Counted from the first letter of the stretch, positions 32,701-42,242 are shown. The stretch: DNA of 64,000 nucleotides from Bolinopsis microptera (GCF_026151205.1 NC_087077.1:5976483-6040482), one strand, 5' to 3'. Numbers and translations: made by a program. The notes: generated by a model from the letters alone, not told the origin.

Positions 32701-35700
32701 TACATCCCTCCTGTTCCTACATCCCTTCCGTTCCTACATCCCTCCTGTTCCTACATCCCTCCTGTTCCTACATCCCCCTGTTCCTATATCCCTTCTGTTC
32801 CTACATCCCTCCTGTTCCTACATCGCTCCTGTTCCTACATCCCTCCTGCTCCTACATCCCTCCTGTTCCTACATCCCTCCTGTTCCTACATCTATCCTGT
32901 TCCTACATCCCTCCTGTTCCTACATCCCTCATGTTCCTTCATCCCTCCTGTTCCTACATCCCTCCTGTTCCTACATCCAGGGGTGTAGGAAGCGGGGGGC
33001 AGGGGGGGGGGGGGGCATCGCCCCCCCCCCCCCCATGAAATCTGGCCAAGGGGCCAAAAAGGGCCAACTTTTTAATTTAGGTTTCTACAAAGTCAAAAAT
33101 TTTCAAAGTTTTCTTGGAAACTACTTTTGTTCATGTTTCATGCTTCCCTGATCATTATGAGCCAAAAATATTTTTTTCGGTTTTCGAAGTTCAATATACG
33201 ATTTTGGACTCGAGGGTTCCCCTTTGTAATGCGATCTCGGAAGGCAGGCCTCCCCTTCGCAATCCGAGCTCGGAAGCGGGAGCTCTGCTTTCAGAGGTAC
33301 GTATCGAGAATGACTCGGACCGAAATTTTTAAGTCAAAATTTTTCTGGAAATTACTTTTTTTCATGTTTCATGCTACCCTGATCATTCTGCGCCGAAAAT
33401 ATTTTTTTCGGTTTTCGAAGTCCGCACCTACCCTTCGATATACTATTTTGGACTCGAGGGTGCCCCTTTGTAATGCGATCTCGGAAGGCAATGCAGGCCT
33501 ACCCTTCGCAATGCGAGCTCGGAAGCGGAAGCTCTGCTTTCAGAGGTACGTATCGAGAGACGAGAATGACTCTGACCGAAAATTTTCTAAGTCAAAATTT
33601 TTCAAAGTTTTCCTGGAAATTACTTTTGTTCATGTTTCATGCTACCCTGATCATTCTGAGCCGAAAATATTTTTTCGGTTTTTTGAAGTCCGTTCCTACA
33701 ATCGGAAGGTTGTGGATGTGATACTGAATGGTTTCATGTACTATTACTAATTAGTTAGTTAGTAGTTAGATAGTAGGAGACGGAAGCTTTCTAAGCTTTC
33801 CGTAGTGCCCCCAACCTGCTATTACTAATTATAGAAAACGTGATATTTGGCCCACAGATTTGAAGGAAAATACGCGAATTTGGTCCTCAGATTTAAAGGA
33901 AAATGCGCAATTTGACGCGGAGAACTGAAAAATCGCGATTTGTTGTGAGGCCAGGATTTAAAAATCGCGATTTGTCGCGGCCCGGCAAAGGTGAAAAATT
34001 GCGATACCGCACATGCTGCAATTTCATTTTGTCCTTACCCTCGAAATTCAGGCTTTGGCGCTTCGCGCCAAAGCCTGAATTTCGAGGGTAAGGACAAAAT
34101 GAAATATTTAGAATTTGGCCCCCTCCATGAAGAAAATCATTCCTACACCCCTGCCTACATCCCTCCTGTTCCTACATCCCTCCCACTCCCGTTCCTACAT
34201 CCCTCCTGTTCCTACATCTCTTTGTTCCTACATTTCTCTGTTCCTTTAGCTGTGGACACCTTGTACGTTTTTAAAAAATGATAAAAGTTTGTTATTTATA
34301 ACTTAGAATAATGATAATTTAAATTTGTTCAGAAAAAAAAGGTAAATTGAATTTTATACATCCTAACACGTGATGAACCTTATATATAATATATTATAGT
34401 GTGATGGGAAGAAAGGGCGGTCCACCAGCTCGCAGATCGCTGGTTACCTTGACCAGACAAGAAGTTTCGGCCAGATCAGGCAGCTCTGATAGTACTATCT
34501 CAGCTGGTAACCTATCACAGGGTGCTACACCCCGGATTAGCCTGACTAATCCTAAAGCCAAGGTTAGGGACCTTTATTAGTTAATACTCTTCTAGACAAT
34601 TAGTTAATACTCCGCTAGAGTACTAGGAAGGTTAGGGATCTTACTACTTTACTAGAGAACGGAATAAGGTTAGAGACCTTAGGAGAGGGAGAGACCTTAG
34701 GAGAGGGATAGACCTTAGGAGAGGGAGAGGGAGAGGGAGAGGGAGAGGGAGAGGGAGAGGGAGAGGGAGAGGGAGAGGGAGAGGGAGAGGGAGAGGGAGA
34801 GGGAGAGGGAGAGGGAGAGGGAGAGGGAGAGGGAGAGGGAGAGGGAGAGGGAGAGGGAGAGGGAGAGGGAGAGGGAGAGGGAGAGGGAGAGGGAGAGGGA
34901 GAGGGAGAGGGAGAGGGAGAGGGAGAGGGAGAGGGAGAGGGAGAGGGAGAGGGAGAGGGAGAGGGAGAGGGAGAGGGAGAGGGAGAGGGAGAGGGAGAGG
35001 GAGAGGGAGAGGGAGAGGGAGAGGGAGAGGGAGAGGGAGAGGGAGAGGGAGAGGGAGAGGGAGAGGGAGAGGGAGAGGGAGAGGGAGAGGGAGAGGGAGA
35101 GGGAGAGGGAGAGGGAGAGGGAGAGGGAGAGGGAGAGGGAGAGGGAGAGGGAGAGGGAGAGGGAGAGGGAGAGGGAGAGGGAGAGGGAGAGGGAGAGGGA
35201 GAGGGAGAGGGAGAGGGAGAGGGAGAGGGAGAGGGAGAGGGAGAGGGAGAGAAAGAGGGAGTCAATTCGTTCCTCGGAGGAGGTTTCAGGTTGAAGTGCC
35301 CTGTTCTTTGAGTTGCTCAGTGCTCTCAAGACAGTGCAATTAGTTTATAATTTCACTGTTTTTCGAGCAGCTAACAACACAGTCCGTGCGATTATAAACT
35401 AATCGCACTGATTATAACACCAGAAGCGTGGAGTTATATAATACGAATATAAATGCATGTATAATATGATTTCACCAGTTATTGCACTCGGCTGCGCCTC
35501 GTGAAATAACTGCAATAATCGAACTCGTGCAATTAATAGTGTAATTGCATTATACGCAGTTAAATTAGCGTATATACTACTATAGTTATAGTACTATACT
35601 ATAGATATTATATAATATACACTAGTGTATAGTCTATTTATCTATGATCACCGTCCACTGGTATTTTCAGTCCTCCAAAGAAGAAAACAAAGAAACATGT

Positions 35701-36906
35701 TGGAGTTTTAGCGTTGATGAATTGAATTTCAGTAAACCAACCGTCTTCCACGTGGTTAACGAGAGTACCAAGTAAGATAGATATTAGATATATTAACCAC
35801 TCATTTTACACCCCCTCTTCATGTTTCTAGCAGTGGTCAACGCTGTATATTAAATACAGCTCTTTGATGTTAAGGATCATGTTTGGTCCAAGTTGGTTGT
35901 CAGTAATGCGAGTTACTAGTCTGTTTAAAAGATATTTTATATTGAGATAATGCACCATTACAGATCGCTATTGTATGATGTTTCTTATGAAGGGACCCTG
36001 TACGATGTGACACCGAAAGCAGGTTGCATTCCACCGTCTGGGTGCACAGAGATCAGCGTCCGACCACGTGTTTCTTCTTCACCCTTCTTATCAACACTTC
36101 TTGTCACTGCTGGAGGAATTGAGAAGACTCTAAAACTATCTTACACCCCTGCTCAGTCTGAAAATGTTCGATTGAAGTGTCCTTTAAGTACATCTGGTAA
36201 TACTGACAAACCTCTGTCAGTCCCAGCTAAGGTCAGTTTCCAAACAATCCCTATTAATACAAGCTGCTCTGCCTTGTTCGAGTTTAACAACACGCAGACT
36301 GAAGTTTTACAGTGGCGGCTCTCCTCCATTGCTCCAGCTTACCGCAAGGTGGACAGTTCGGACCCCATCAGAGTTCCATATTCTGCTTTCTGTGTAGACA
36401 TGGTGAGCGGAGTGACACCTGCAGGTTGTCGGGAGTGTATACCCATCACCTTCTATCCTAAACATACCGGACACTTCAGTCAGTGCTGGAATTTTGTTTG
36501 CTTTAAAGGCTCTATCAAGAGTCTAAAGCACAGCCAAAGAGTGATATTAGAGGGAAGTGCTACAGCATCTACAATACGCACAGTCGATAATCGTCCCAAA
36601 GATAAAGTCTTCATCAGAATAAAAATCCTCGAATTCTCCGCTGGCATCAATGGTTGTCAATCTCTCTCATTTAAAGTGGGTAACCCTCTGAAGGTAGCCA
36701 GTAAAGTGAGACTGTCCGTTCTTCTTCCTCCCTTTTATTTGAAGTATAAAGAAGTCCTTGTCGAGGCAGGACACTCTGCACGCATTCCTATCAAATACAA
36801 ACCCACTATTTTTGGTGAGTTTAAAGAATTTCTGAAGATCGATACTGACCATGGAGTCCTCACACTTGAACTTCAGGGAACTGTTACAAACCGTAAAAGT
36901 AAATAA
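23658..36906 (+). CDS. CEP192: CEP192-like centrosomal scaffold gene (multi-exon span)
   Basis: CEP192 is a pericentriolar scaffold that recruits Aurora A and PLK1 for centrosome maturation and spindle assembly. Twelve exons with matching phases encode about 1,400 residues here, shorter than the roughly 2,500-residue human protein. The N-terminal half is acidic and poorly conserved. The C-terminal half has a series of ASH/MSP-like beta domains. Recognisable stretches include [52 protein letters not shown] and the final TLELQGTV. The exons are separated by repeat-filled introns. Two frameshifts in the third exon of the span raise the question of assembly error or decay. A possible polyA signal AATAAA lies at 37064. 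One exon between 29035 and 30413 may be missing. Confidence 0.85.
23923..25633 (+). CDS. CEP192: CEP192-like large exon with two frameshifts
   Basis: Acceptor ATTTTGCAG, donor G|GTAATT. It is read in three blocks. The frame starting at 23923 is open to a TAG at 24775-24777. The next frame is open from after a TAA at 24770 to a TAG at 25073-25075. The first frame then resumes, being open only after a TGA at 25027-25029, and runs to the donor. The first shift is confined to the AAAA run at 24771-24774 (one base too many). The second lies in 25030-25072 (one base short). The composition is continuous: an acidic disordered region ([24 protein letters not shown]), then the first conserved beta domain ([15 protein letters not shown]). 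So all three blocks look like one exon. Confidence 0.8.
25634..26070. repeat. 9-bp (GTTAGTGGG / ATTAGTGGG) array starting at a CEP192 donor
   Basis: The intron opens GTAATTAGTGGGG and is at once a 9-mer array of about 45 units with GATAAGTAGG variants. The GGGGTTAGTGGG submotif recurs in the 43-bp array two introns downstream. The Gly-Ile-Ser open frames are artefacts. Confidence 0.92.
26293..26463 (+). CDS. CEP192: CEP192-like exon
   Basis: Acceptor CACTTTACAG, donor G|GTATAA; phase 1 in, phase 1 out. Encodes [20 protein letters not shown] through TTDITLINT, corresponding to the beta-domain region before the KNAGNIEVYL segment of human CEP192. Confidence 0.85.
26670..26770 (+). CDS. CEP192: CEP192-like exon whose 3' edge is the source of the 43-bp array
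   Basis: Acceptor ACTCTGCAG, donor CAG|GTGAGC. Encodes [20 protein letters not shown] then [14 protein letters not shown]. The last 24 bases, CCGGGAGAGG through CTGCCAG, recur in every unit of the following array. Confidence 0.88.
26749..28790 (+). repeat. 43-bp minisatellite copying exon end plus splice donor, about 47 units
   Basis: Unit: GTGAGCACTAGTGGGGTTAG then TGGGAGAGGAGGCTACCTGC then CAG. It joins the last 22 or so exon bases to the donor GTGAGC and an intronic GTGGGGTTAGT. Donors repeat every 43 bp from 26771 to 28780. The last unit restores the exon-like TTCCGGGAGAGG and is 34 bp long. Common variants are GAGCAGTAG, GAGCTGTAG and AGATGAGG. Units are highly homogeneous, suggesting recent expansion. 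Confidence 0.96.
28955..29035 (+). CDS. CEP192: CEP192-like exon (27 codons)
   Basis: Acceptor AAATTGTCAG, donor CAG|GTATCA, phase 0 at both ends. Encodes [20 protein letters not shown] then ADSVVYQ, which fits the end of a beta domain (human EVIVSFTPKD region). Directly follows the 43-bp array intron. Confidence 0.85.
29036..30412. other. CEP192-like intron with an orphan 43-bp-type unit
   Basis: At 29116-29148 there is a shortened copy of the upstream 43-bp unit (GTGAGCACTAGTTAGTGGG then AGGCTACCTGTCAG). At 30067-30150 there is a local CGGTAAATCGG-type inverted or repeated motif. The human protein has about 40 residues here that I cannot place, so a short exon may be hidden. Confidence 0.5.
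30413..30535 (+). CDS. CEP192: CEP192-like exon
   Basis: Acceptor AGGCAGACAG chosen because only it keeps phase 0 (the upstream CCAG and GCAG choices give a wrong frame or a stop). Donor AAC|GTTTAC. Encodes [20 protein letters not shown] through [10 protein letters not shown]. Joins to the next exon to give NDNSIT-LSCDM, parallel to LTSNCEI in human CEP192. Confidence 0.75.
30637..30799 (+). CDS. CEP192: CEP192-like exon
   Basis: Acceptor GATTTGCAG, donor AAG|GTACAG; enters with one base completing a codon. Encodes [20 protein letters not shown] through [12 protein letters not shown], matching the IPLSGYGG landmark of human CEP192. Confidence 0.87.
30831..31481 (+). repeat. 69-bp minisatellite copying a splice acceptor plus exon start, 9 decoys
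   Basis: Each unit contains TAACCTCAG followed by GTGGTAATCCTAAAC, the same acceptor and first 15 bases as the real exon at 31467. Decoys start at 30846, 30915 and so on, exactly 69 bp apart (9 x 69 = 621 bp to the true site). In decoys the exon-like sequence runs into an in-frame TAA, but in the real exon that codon is CGC-derived and open. 69 is divisible by 3, so one frame is open through the intron, but it is not in frame with the next exon. Confidence 0.95.
31467..31819 (+). CDS. CEP192: CEP192-like exon with the conserved GDEIS motif
   Basis: Acceptor TTTAACCTCAG (the last of ten near-identical acceptors), donor AG|GTATTT. Encodes [40 protein letters not shown] and [18 protein letters not shown]. 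It parallels the human [11 protein letters not shown] and FGGDEISRQQYR segments and is the most diagnostic exon of the gene. Confidence 0.93.
31937..32098 (+). CDS. CEP192: CEP192-like exon
   Basis: Acceptor TATGCTTCAG, donor AG|GTTAGC; phase matches both sides. Encodes [20 protein letters not shown] through [13 protein letters not shown]. The [11 protein letters not shown] end fits the LFYGSMCKIIL region of human CEP192. Confidence 0.82.
32150..32977. repeat. 17-bp CCTACATCCCTCCTGTT array in CEP192 intron
   Basis: About 48 units, slightly diverged; resumes at 34154-34245 after an insertion. 17 is not a multiple of 3 and the array is open in all three plus frames as a Tyr-Ile-Pro-Pro-Val-Pro-type repeat. 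These open frames are not coding. Confidence 0.95.
33130..33690. repeat. ~255-bp tandem repeat, two further copies
   Basis: Same family as 22285-23080: CCGAAAATATTTTTTTCGG, GGACTCGAGGG, GGAAGCGGGAGCTCT and ACTCGGACCGAAA. Located inside the 1.2-kb hAT-like element. Confidence 0.88.
34021..34105. repeat. Perfect 40-bp inverted repeat hairpin
   Basis: The arm at 34021-34060 and its exact inverse at 34066-34105 are separated by CTTCG. The stem closes on GGCGC-TTC-GCGCC. Sits near the right end of the hAT-like element. Confidence 0.93.
34400..34562 (+). CDS. CEP192: CEP192-like exon, disordered linker
   Basis: Acceptor TATTATAG, donor AAG|GTTAGG. Phase fits: two bases carried over, phase 0 out. 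Encodes [20 protein letters not shown] through [12 protein letters not shown]: basic, serine-rich, no fold expected. Confidence 0.75.
34717..35260. repeat. Pure (AGGGAG)n hexanucleotide array, about 530 bp
   Basis: Almost 90 perfect purine hexamers, preceded by degenerate steps (AAGGTTAGGGACCTT at the donor, then GACCTTAGGAGAGGGA units). Purine/pyrimidine asymmetry is complete. The Ser-Pro and Ser-Leu minus-strand frames are artefacts. Confidence 0.97.
35333..35410. repeat. Short foldback (MITE-like)
   Basis: CAGTGCAATTAGTTTATAAT at 35333-35352 and its near inverse at 35391-35410. Confidence 0.6.
35671..35771 (+). CDS. CEP192: CEP192-like exon
   Basis: Acceptor GTATTTTCAG, donor AA|GTAAGA. 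Encodes [20 protein letters not shown] through VFHVVNEST. Parallels the human WTVLPEHLIL...FQIVNNS segment at the start of a C-terminal beta domain. Confidence 0.85.
35964..36906 (+). CDS. CEP192: CEP192-like last coding exon
   Basis: Acceptor CATTACAG; carries in AA to make a lysine codon. Encodes the last 314 residues: [60 protein letters not shown] and [20 protein letters not shown]. These align in order with the C-terminal MSP/ASH-type beta domains of vertebrate CEP192, ending two or three residues after the family's usual LxLxG end. Stop TAA at 36904-36906. Confidence 0.93.
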
Positions 36907-37400
36907 ATTTGACACTGAGCTATCGACATCGGGATGGTTCTCTTTAAATATTATAATATCTTGTATTACTAAAATATTATGATGCTGAACTAATATTTGA
37001 ACACTGAGGCTAATTGCGCTGTGCACTTACGTTCAAGTAATGTTTAATAATGGTAGTAGTAACAATAAAGCAATAATGGTGTGAAGTGCTCGATGAAAAG
37101 TTGGCCAAATTCTGACGCGAAAGCACACAGCGTTTTAGGTAGAAATTATAACAAAATAATTTTATTGAATATTTTGAAATTTGTACGAAGTTTACATAAC
37201 TTAGTTGTGTTATTATATATTTGTTGTTATATACGTAATAAGTATCGCATGTGTGAATATCACTAAGCATAGCCAGTTCTATGTACATTTTATATTATGT
37301 TCTGGCAGGGAATGTTTTTAACGCACTTTTAATCTGCATTTTTATGTGACGGAATGATTTTATACTTTATAGTTATAGCAACCACAATATTTAATTATTA

Positions 37401-37780
37401 TCCAGGGTGTCCCAACAAATAACAACCAAGTTTTTGTTAATCACCTCAGATTTAATCTAACGACTAATACACTACTAACAACAGTACACTACTAACAGCA
37501 GTACACTACTAACAGCAGTACACTACTAACAGCAGTACACTACTAACAGCAGTACACTACTAACAGCAGAACACTACTAACAGCAGTACATAAAAATGAG
37601 AGATATCAGTAAATTTGTAAAATAGCGTCACAAGGCTGTCACACCACAGAATAAACTTTAAGTCTGATTTTTTTTCGGACTCCGGAGGTTACACGCTATA
37701 GCCTCTGTAAATTATAAATGGCGTTCTTAAACCGTTAAAAAAATTTAATCTCTTGGTTGCTTATTTTGGACACACTGTAT
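37401..37780. mobile_element. Tc1/mariner-type MITE containing a 17-bp repeat
   Basis: The left end CAGGGTGTCCCAACAAATAA and the right end TTATTTTGGACACACTGTAT are inverse copies extending through AACCAAG. They are flanked by TA-rich sequence. Inside, about seven copies of CACTACTAACAGCAGTA (37470-37590). No ORF. Confidence 0.6.
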
Positions 37781-38770
37781 TTGTGTATTTATGAAGCATT
37801 TTTACCATATTATTTGAGATTTATATATTGTTTAACATAGTAGTATAGTATTTAATGGCTCCACTACCTACTTATATAATAATATGTTGTAATTAATAAG
37901 ATGTGCTATAGTTTTAAATTACACTCGTGTCCAAATATATCGTGGTGTTTCCTTGCAAGGGGGGGGGGGGGGGGGGGGGGGGGGGGTCGTAGATTCCTCT
38001 ACAGGGTCATCGAATAGTTCGACCGCCCTTGTTTTACAATACACTATATTGTAGATGTTCTGAAGGAGTAACCTAAGAATTAAGATTCATGATCTTTTGG
38101 CACAGGCACCCCTCCTCATTTAACCCTCAATCAAGTTTCCTATCATTCGGCTGAAGTGATCGCGAATTTGGTACTAAACGTTTTGCCTTTCCAAGCTAAA
38201 AACCATCATGTACCTAAAAATATTTCCGAAATTTATTAGTTTTCATGTTGCATATAGCATGTAGCATGTATGTTTCTTCCAGTGTTCATGTTACCCTGAT
38301 CATTATGAGCCGAATTTTTTTTTCAATAACGACAACGTTGTAAATATTAATTTTGGATTCCCTAAACGATATTTTTTACCGCATCAAAAATATCAATCAC
38401 AACCAAAGTTATGAATAGTCATACCGTGAGCGTAAATGTGAGCTAGTCATGACGTAACATAAAGCATGAAAACGCGCATTGACAATCGGTGCTTGCTCAC
38501 TCACATGCAATTTTTTGAGGTTGCTACGCAACGTCGCAGTTTACCTTCGATAAAATAACAAGGTTTCAACTCCATTTGCGAGCTGAAATTGGTCAGAACA
38601 AAGGGTCGGTTTTTGGTCAATTTTCAGTGTTTTTTGTCCCCGTTGCCGGGGAGATTTCGTCAAGTTTAAAATTTAATATAGAAATATATTCAGCTTATAG
38701 AGTATTAGGAATATTTATTTAAATGAGTGAAATTATGCCTAATTTATTCCATTGTTTTACATAACAATTT
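37781..38770. other. CEP192-arylsulfatase intergenic region
   Basis: Contains a 26-base G tract at about 37961-37986, a copy of the dispersed repeat at 38160-38260, and an ACCCTGATCATTATGAGCC segment (38289 on) that resembles the hAT target. The arylsulfatase promoter and any 5' UTR exon should lie here, but I cannot place them. Confidence 0.4.
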
Positions 38771-38777
38771 TGCAGGG

Positions 38778-40268
38778 ATGTTTCTATCAGGGATCACCCT
38801 CTTTACTATTCATCTCCTTTGCGGTGTCAGCTCCTCTCCCAGACCCAATATTGTGTTGATAATGGCAGATGATCTAGGTTGGGGGGACGTGGCCCCAAAC
38901 AACCCTGACATTAACTACACACCCAACATAGCTAAGCTTGCATCACAAGGAGTACGCTACACAGACTACCACAGTGCTGCTTCAGTCTGCACTCCCTCTC
39001 GAGCAGGACTACTGACCGGCAGGTTGGGGCAGAGGACTGGGGTCATACATAACTTCGGTGTTTACGCGAAAGGGGGCTTGCCACTTAGTGAGCACACTAT
39101 GGCAGATTATTTGAAAAGTGTGGGTTACAAAACTGGGATAATCGGAAAGTGGCACTTAGGTCACACTCACAAATACCACCCCCTGTCTCGAGGCTTTGAT
39201 TACTATTTTGGGCTCCCTTACTCAAACGATATGGGGTGCCTCAACAAATCATCTCCCGTCTACAACATCAAAGTGGATCCATATTGTGGAGCCAACATAA
39301 GGAACCTTTCTCTGCCACTTTTTGAAAATAGGGATATTATTGAGCAACCTGTAGATTTGATAACTCTAACTGAACGATATGCTAAGAAAGCTCTGCAGTT
39401 CATTAGTACCTCTTTAGAAGAAAAGAAACCCTTTTTTCTTTACATTCCAATGACCCACGTGCATGTTCCTTTATACTTTGCTAAACAGGAAACTGGAAAT
39501 CACTTTATCGACACCGTTATTGAAATGGACCAGTATGTAGGTAAGCTGATCAATTTTTTAAAGCAAAACCAACTCGAAAAGAACACAATCGTCATTTTTA
39601 CTTCAGACAACGGACCTTGTGAATTCAAATGTGACCTTGCAGGAACTTCAAAACCTTATTTGGGAGAGTGGCAGAAAACGAAGGGAGAGGGTGGATCGTC
39701 CAGTAAGATGACCACATGGGAAGGAGGTCACAGGGTCCCATTCGTGGTATCTTGGCCCGGAGTCATACCTAAGGGGCAGGTCAGCGGGGATTTGGTGAGC
39801 GCCTATGATATTCTCCCTACGTTGGCTCAGATATCAAACTTTTCCCTGCCAAATGACCGAGTGTTCGATGGGATTCCTTTGCCATTTGTTGTTCCACATG
39901 AAGATACCCGCACTCTCTTCCACCCGGATGTAGACCTCCTGGAGCTCTGGTCAGTTAGATACGGCAAGTACAAGATTTACTACGCTACTTACCCTGATCA
40001 CGACTGTGAGAATAACTTCGGGACAGGGTTCCTGTACCACAACCCAGCTCTGGTGTTTGACCTGGACAATGACAGCAGCGAGAGCTCTCCGCTCAGTCTA
40101 CAAGAGGTCCCGGCAGGTCTTTATCACAAGATAGAGTCTTTAAAGAAGAGAATGAGAGACAGTATTTACACCAGTTTTAGGTCCACAGTGAACTGGAAAA
40201 CCGATGAGGATGTGGCAGCTTGTTGTAACAAACATAACAAGTACTGCGCCTGTTCAGTGGTCCATTAG
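38778..40268 (+). CDS. Arylsulfatase A-like lysosomal/secreted sulfatase
   Basis: 496 residues from the ATG at 38778, which sits just after an acceptor (TTTTGCAG|GG), so a 5' UTR exon probably lies upstream. The in-frame upstream extension to 38727 is likely intron. Begins with a signal peptide (MFLSGITLFTIHLLCGVSS), then PNIVLIMADDLGWGD with metal-binding D31-D32. Sulfatase signature C71-T-P-S-R, where C71 becomes formylglycine. Second signature GKWHLGH (K124, H126), H229 in THVHVP, and D277-N278 in SDNGP. EGGHRVPFVVSWPG matches arylsulfatase A/GALNS-type enzymes. The Cys-rich C-terminus (CCNKHNKYCACS) fits secretion. It hydrolyses sulfate esters, and the true substrate is unknown. Intronless coding part. 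Possible polyA signal at 40618. Confidence 0.93.
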   Translation: MFLSGITLFTIHLLCGVSSSPRPNIVLIMADDLGWGDVAPNNPDINYTPNIAKLASQGVRYTDYHSAASVCTPSRAGLLTGRLGQRTGVIHNFGVYAKGGLPLSEHTMADYLKSVGYKTGIIGKWHLGHTHKYHPLSRGFDYYFGLPYSNDMGCLNKSSPVYNIKVDPYCGANIRNLSLPLFENRDIIEQPVDLITLTERYAKKALQFISTSLEEKKPFFLYIPMTHVHVPLYFAKQETGNHFIDTVIEMDQYVGKLINFLKQNQLEKNTIVIFTSDNGPCEFKCDLAGTSKPYLGEWQKTKGEGGSSSKMTTWEGGHRVPFVVSWPGVIPKGQVSGDLVSAYDILPTLAQISNFSLPNDRVFDGIPLPFVVPHEDTRTLFHPDVDLLELWSVRYGKYKIYYATYPDHDCENNFGTGFLYHNPALVFDLDNDSSESSPLSLQEVPAGLYHKIESLKKRMRDSIYTSFRSTVNWKTDEDVAACCNKHNKYCACSVVH

Positions 40269-41418
40269 TGGAGACTGGAGGTACATTACGTTGTAATGTT
40301 ACAAACAGTACTTCACTATCTTATGAAGGCTTTGTTTCTCGAAGTTACATTTACTGTGGCTGTTTTCTTTCTCACAAACTCCACGGTAAATCAGGGTTTT
40401 ACTGTATATTGGGTATATTGTATAATATCGGTGATGCTTGCACCTGGAATTATAGATGATAGGTGATCTAAGCTATCTGAAATTGGGTTAAATCTTTTTA
40501 TTATTGTAATTATGATTTTTTGCGATTTTCTTACAAGTCTTGATTTTATTAATATTTTCATATTTATTTATAAATAATTGACTTTTAAAAACAAAATTAA
40601 AGAGGCGTTTATTTCTTAATAAATGCAGAGAAACTAGCGGGCTGCGATGAATGGTGACGTGCCACCTGGCCACCATGGCAACATTAACTGTATTGGCTCT
40701 GTTACATCGCTTCCTGTTAAACGTAATATAAAGCTCTGGAACATAAAAAGGGTTCGAATTAAAGGTATTTATAAATTTCACAACTCTCGCCGTAATTCTT
40801 ACAGAATTCAACAAAATCCGAAAATGGGGAAACTAATTACAACACTACAAATCTATTATATTTATTGAGGACGTTACAGAAGGAATTAATTTAATGTAGT
40901 TTGAGGGGTCCTAAGTCTCCTCACGTCCAAAAATGGCGTTTCTCTTGTCGCTAATATAAAATAATAATAAAAACATTTGAATACAACTACAATTACTAAT
41001 AAAAAACAGCAAGCCCCAAAAAAGTGCAACGAAGCACAAAGTACAATTAATCACAAACAATGAAGTATGCGACTGGACAGAGATAAGAAGCCCAATATAC
41101 ACTACTTTACTACATATGTAGTGACTTCATGTATACATGAAGTCACAAACTGTGAAATTGTGCCAGCGTTTGAGAGTACATGCTGGTTGATTATTAAATA
41201 AATGTTTAAAATATTTATACAATCTGACCTTCTTTTCAAAATTCTAAAATCAGTCACAACAAGTGAAGAGGATTTGTATATATCCTATCACTAATTACCT
41301 GTCTGTAAATCACACCTCGGTCCTCGAAACATAACATAAATAATATTAAGGAGGAATCTTCATTTTAAGTTTGTCTCGATACGAACAAATAAATCAAATA
41401 AATTAGTACTGACACTAC
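40269..41418. other. Intergenic, with dispersed repeats
   Basis: 40620-40745 resembles 62055-62165 (GATGAATGG.GAC.TGCCACC, TTTCCTGTTAA), and 41145-41180 resembles 62910-62950 (AACTGTGAAATT.TGCCAG). A perfect 26-bp palindrome lies at 41121-41146. No gene seen. Confidence 0.5.
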
Positions 41419-41590
41419 TTAAGGCATCATGTAGCCGGTGGGCCCGACATGATACAACATATCTCGACACGTCGGGGTTTGTCGGGGTCTGTCGGGATAT
41501 GTCGGGGTTTGTCGGGGTTTGTCAGGGTTTGTCGGGGTGTGTCGGGGTTTGTCGGGGTTTGTCGAGCCTGGAGGCTACATAATGCCTTAC
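41419..41590. mobile_element. Small MITE with an 11-bp internal repeat
   Basis: Inverse ends AAGGCATCATGTAGCC (about 41421) and GGCTACATAATGCCTT (to about 41587), flanked by ACTT on both sides. The interior is about eight units of TTTGTCGGGGT. Confidence 0.65.
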
Positions 41591-42242
41591 TTAGTTGCCA
41601 GTTGTTTCTTGTAATTATGTAAGTCAGATTTAAAAAATAGTCCCAAAAATAGGAAACTTATTCTTTTAAACTGGTTCAATAAAACCTTTCTTGAATAACT
41701 TCTAAGCTTCTTATTCTAAACAATATTAACATCACCAGTAATTATATGCCTACACTCGGCCTCGGTATAATAAAATTACTATCAAAGTTATAAAAATAAT
41801 AAACATTAGAGATAGGCTCATTACTTAAAAAGTGAATTTTAATTAATAATTTCAGAACAAATTGATGTTTGTTAATTTTTTAATTGATTATTGTTTTATG
41901 TATATTCTGAAAAGGTTTTTTATTTAGATGTTATCATGGAGCTTACTACTACATTTTACTCAGTTATTAAACTACCAAGTGTTTTGATGTGAAACTTAAT
42001 TCATTGTGTTTAAAAATTTAATTTGATCAATTTCAAGATCTGGTATATTATTATTTATTATGAAATAAACATTTGTGTAAGTAGATAAATAAATTCTAGT
42101 ATTTATAACACGCTTCGACTGAGAGAAAAACCCCAAAAAGATAATATATATTTTATCAAGATTATAATATTCAGTATTCATTCGATAATATATTTAGATG
42201 ATCAATTTTGTTTGGCATCAAATAAATTCACCTTGTTTTTCA
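41591..42242. other. AT-rich upstream region of the rabaptin-like gene
   Basis: No coding exon recognised. A good acceptor (TTGTTTTTCAG, 42242) suggests that a 5' UTR exon begins at 42243 and that the promoter lies further upstream. Confidence 0.45.

Larger units (their letters stand above)
32978..34153. mobile_element. hAT-like non-autonomous element, 1,176 bp
   Basis: 14-bp perfect TIRs CAGGGGTGTAGGAA / TTCCTACACCCCTG, flanked by CCTACATC at 32970-32977 and 34154-34161 (8-bp TSD, though the host array has this 8-mer often). CAGGGGTG is a classic hAT terminus. The interior has G/C tracts, two units of the ~255-bp repeat and a 40-bp hairpin. No transposase. Confidence 0.85.

Noticed and set aside
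31899-33038. 379-residue Pro/Ser/Leu repeat frame and its two companions
   Set aside because: Only the first part (31937-32098) is exon. The rest is the 17-bp intronic array read in three frames.
34615-35329. Long Ser-Pro and Ser-Leu minus-strand frames
   Set aside because: Read-through of the (AGGGAG)n array.
38727-38777. Upstream ATG for the arylsulfatase-like protein
   Set aside because: The added 17 residues cross a good acceptor (TTTTGCAG) and precede the true signal peptide; they are probably intron.
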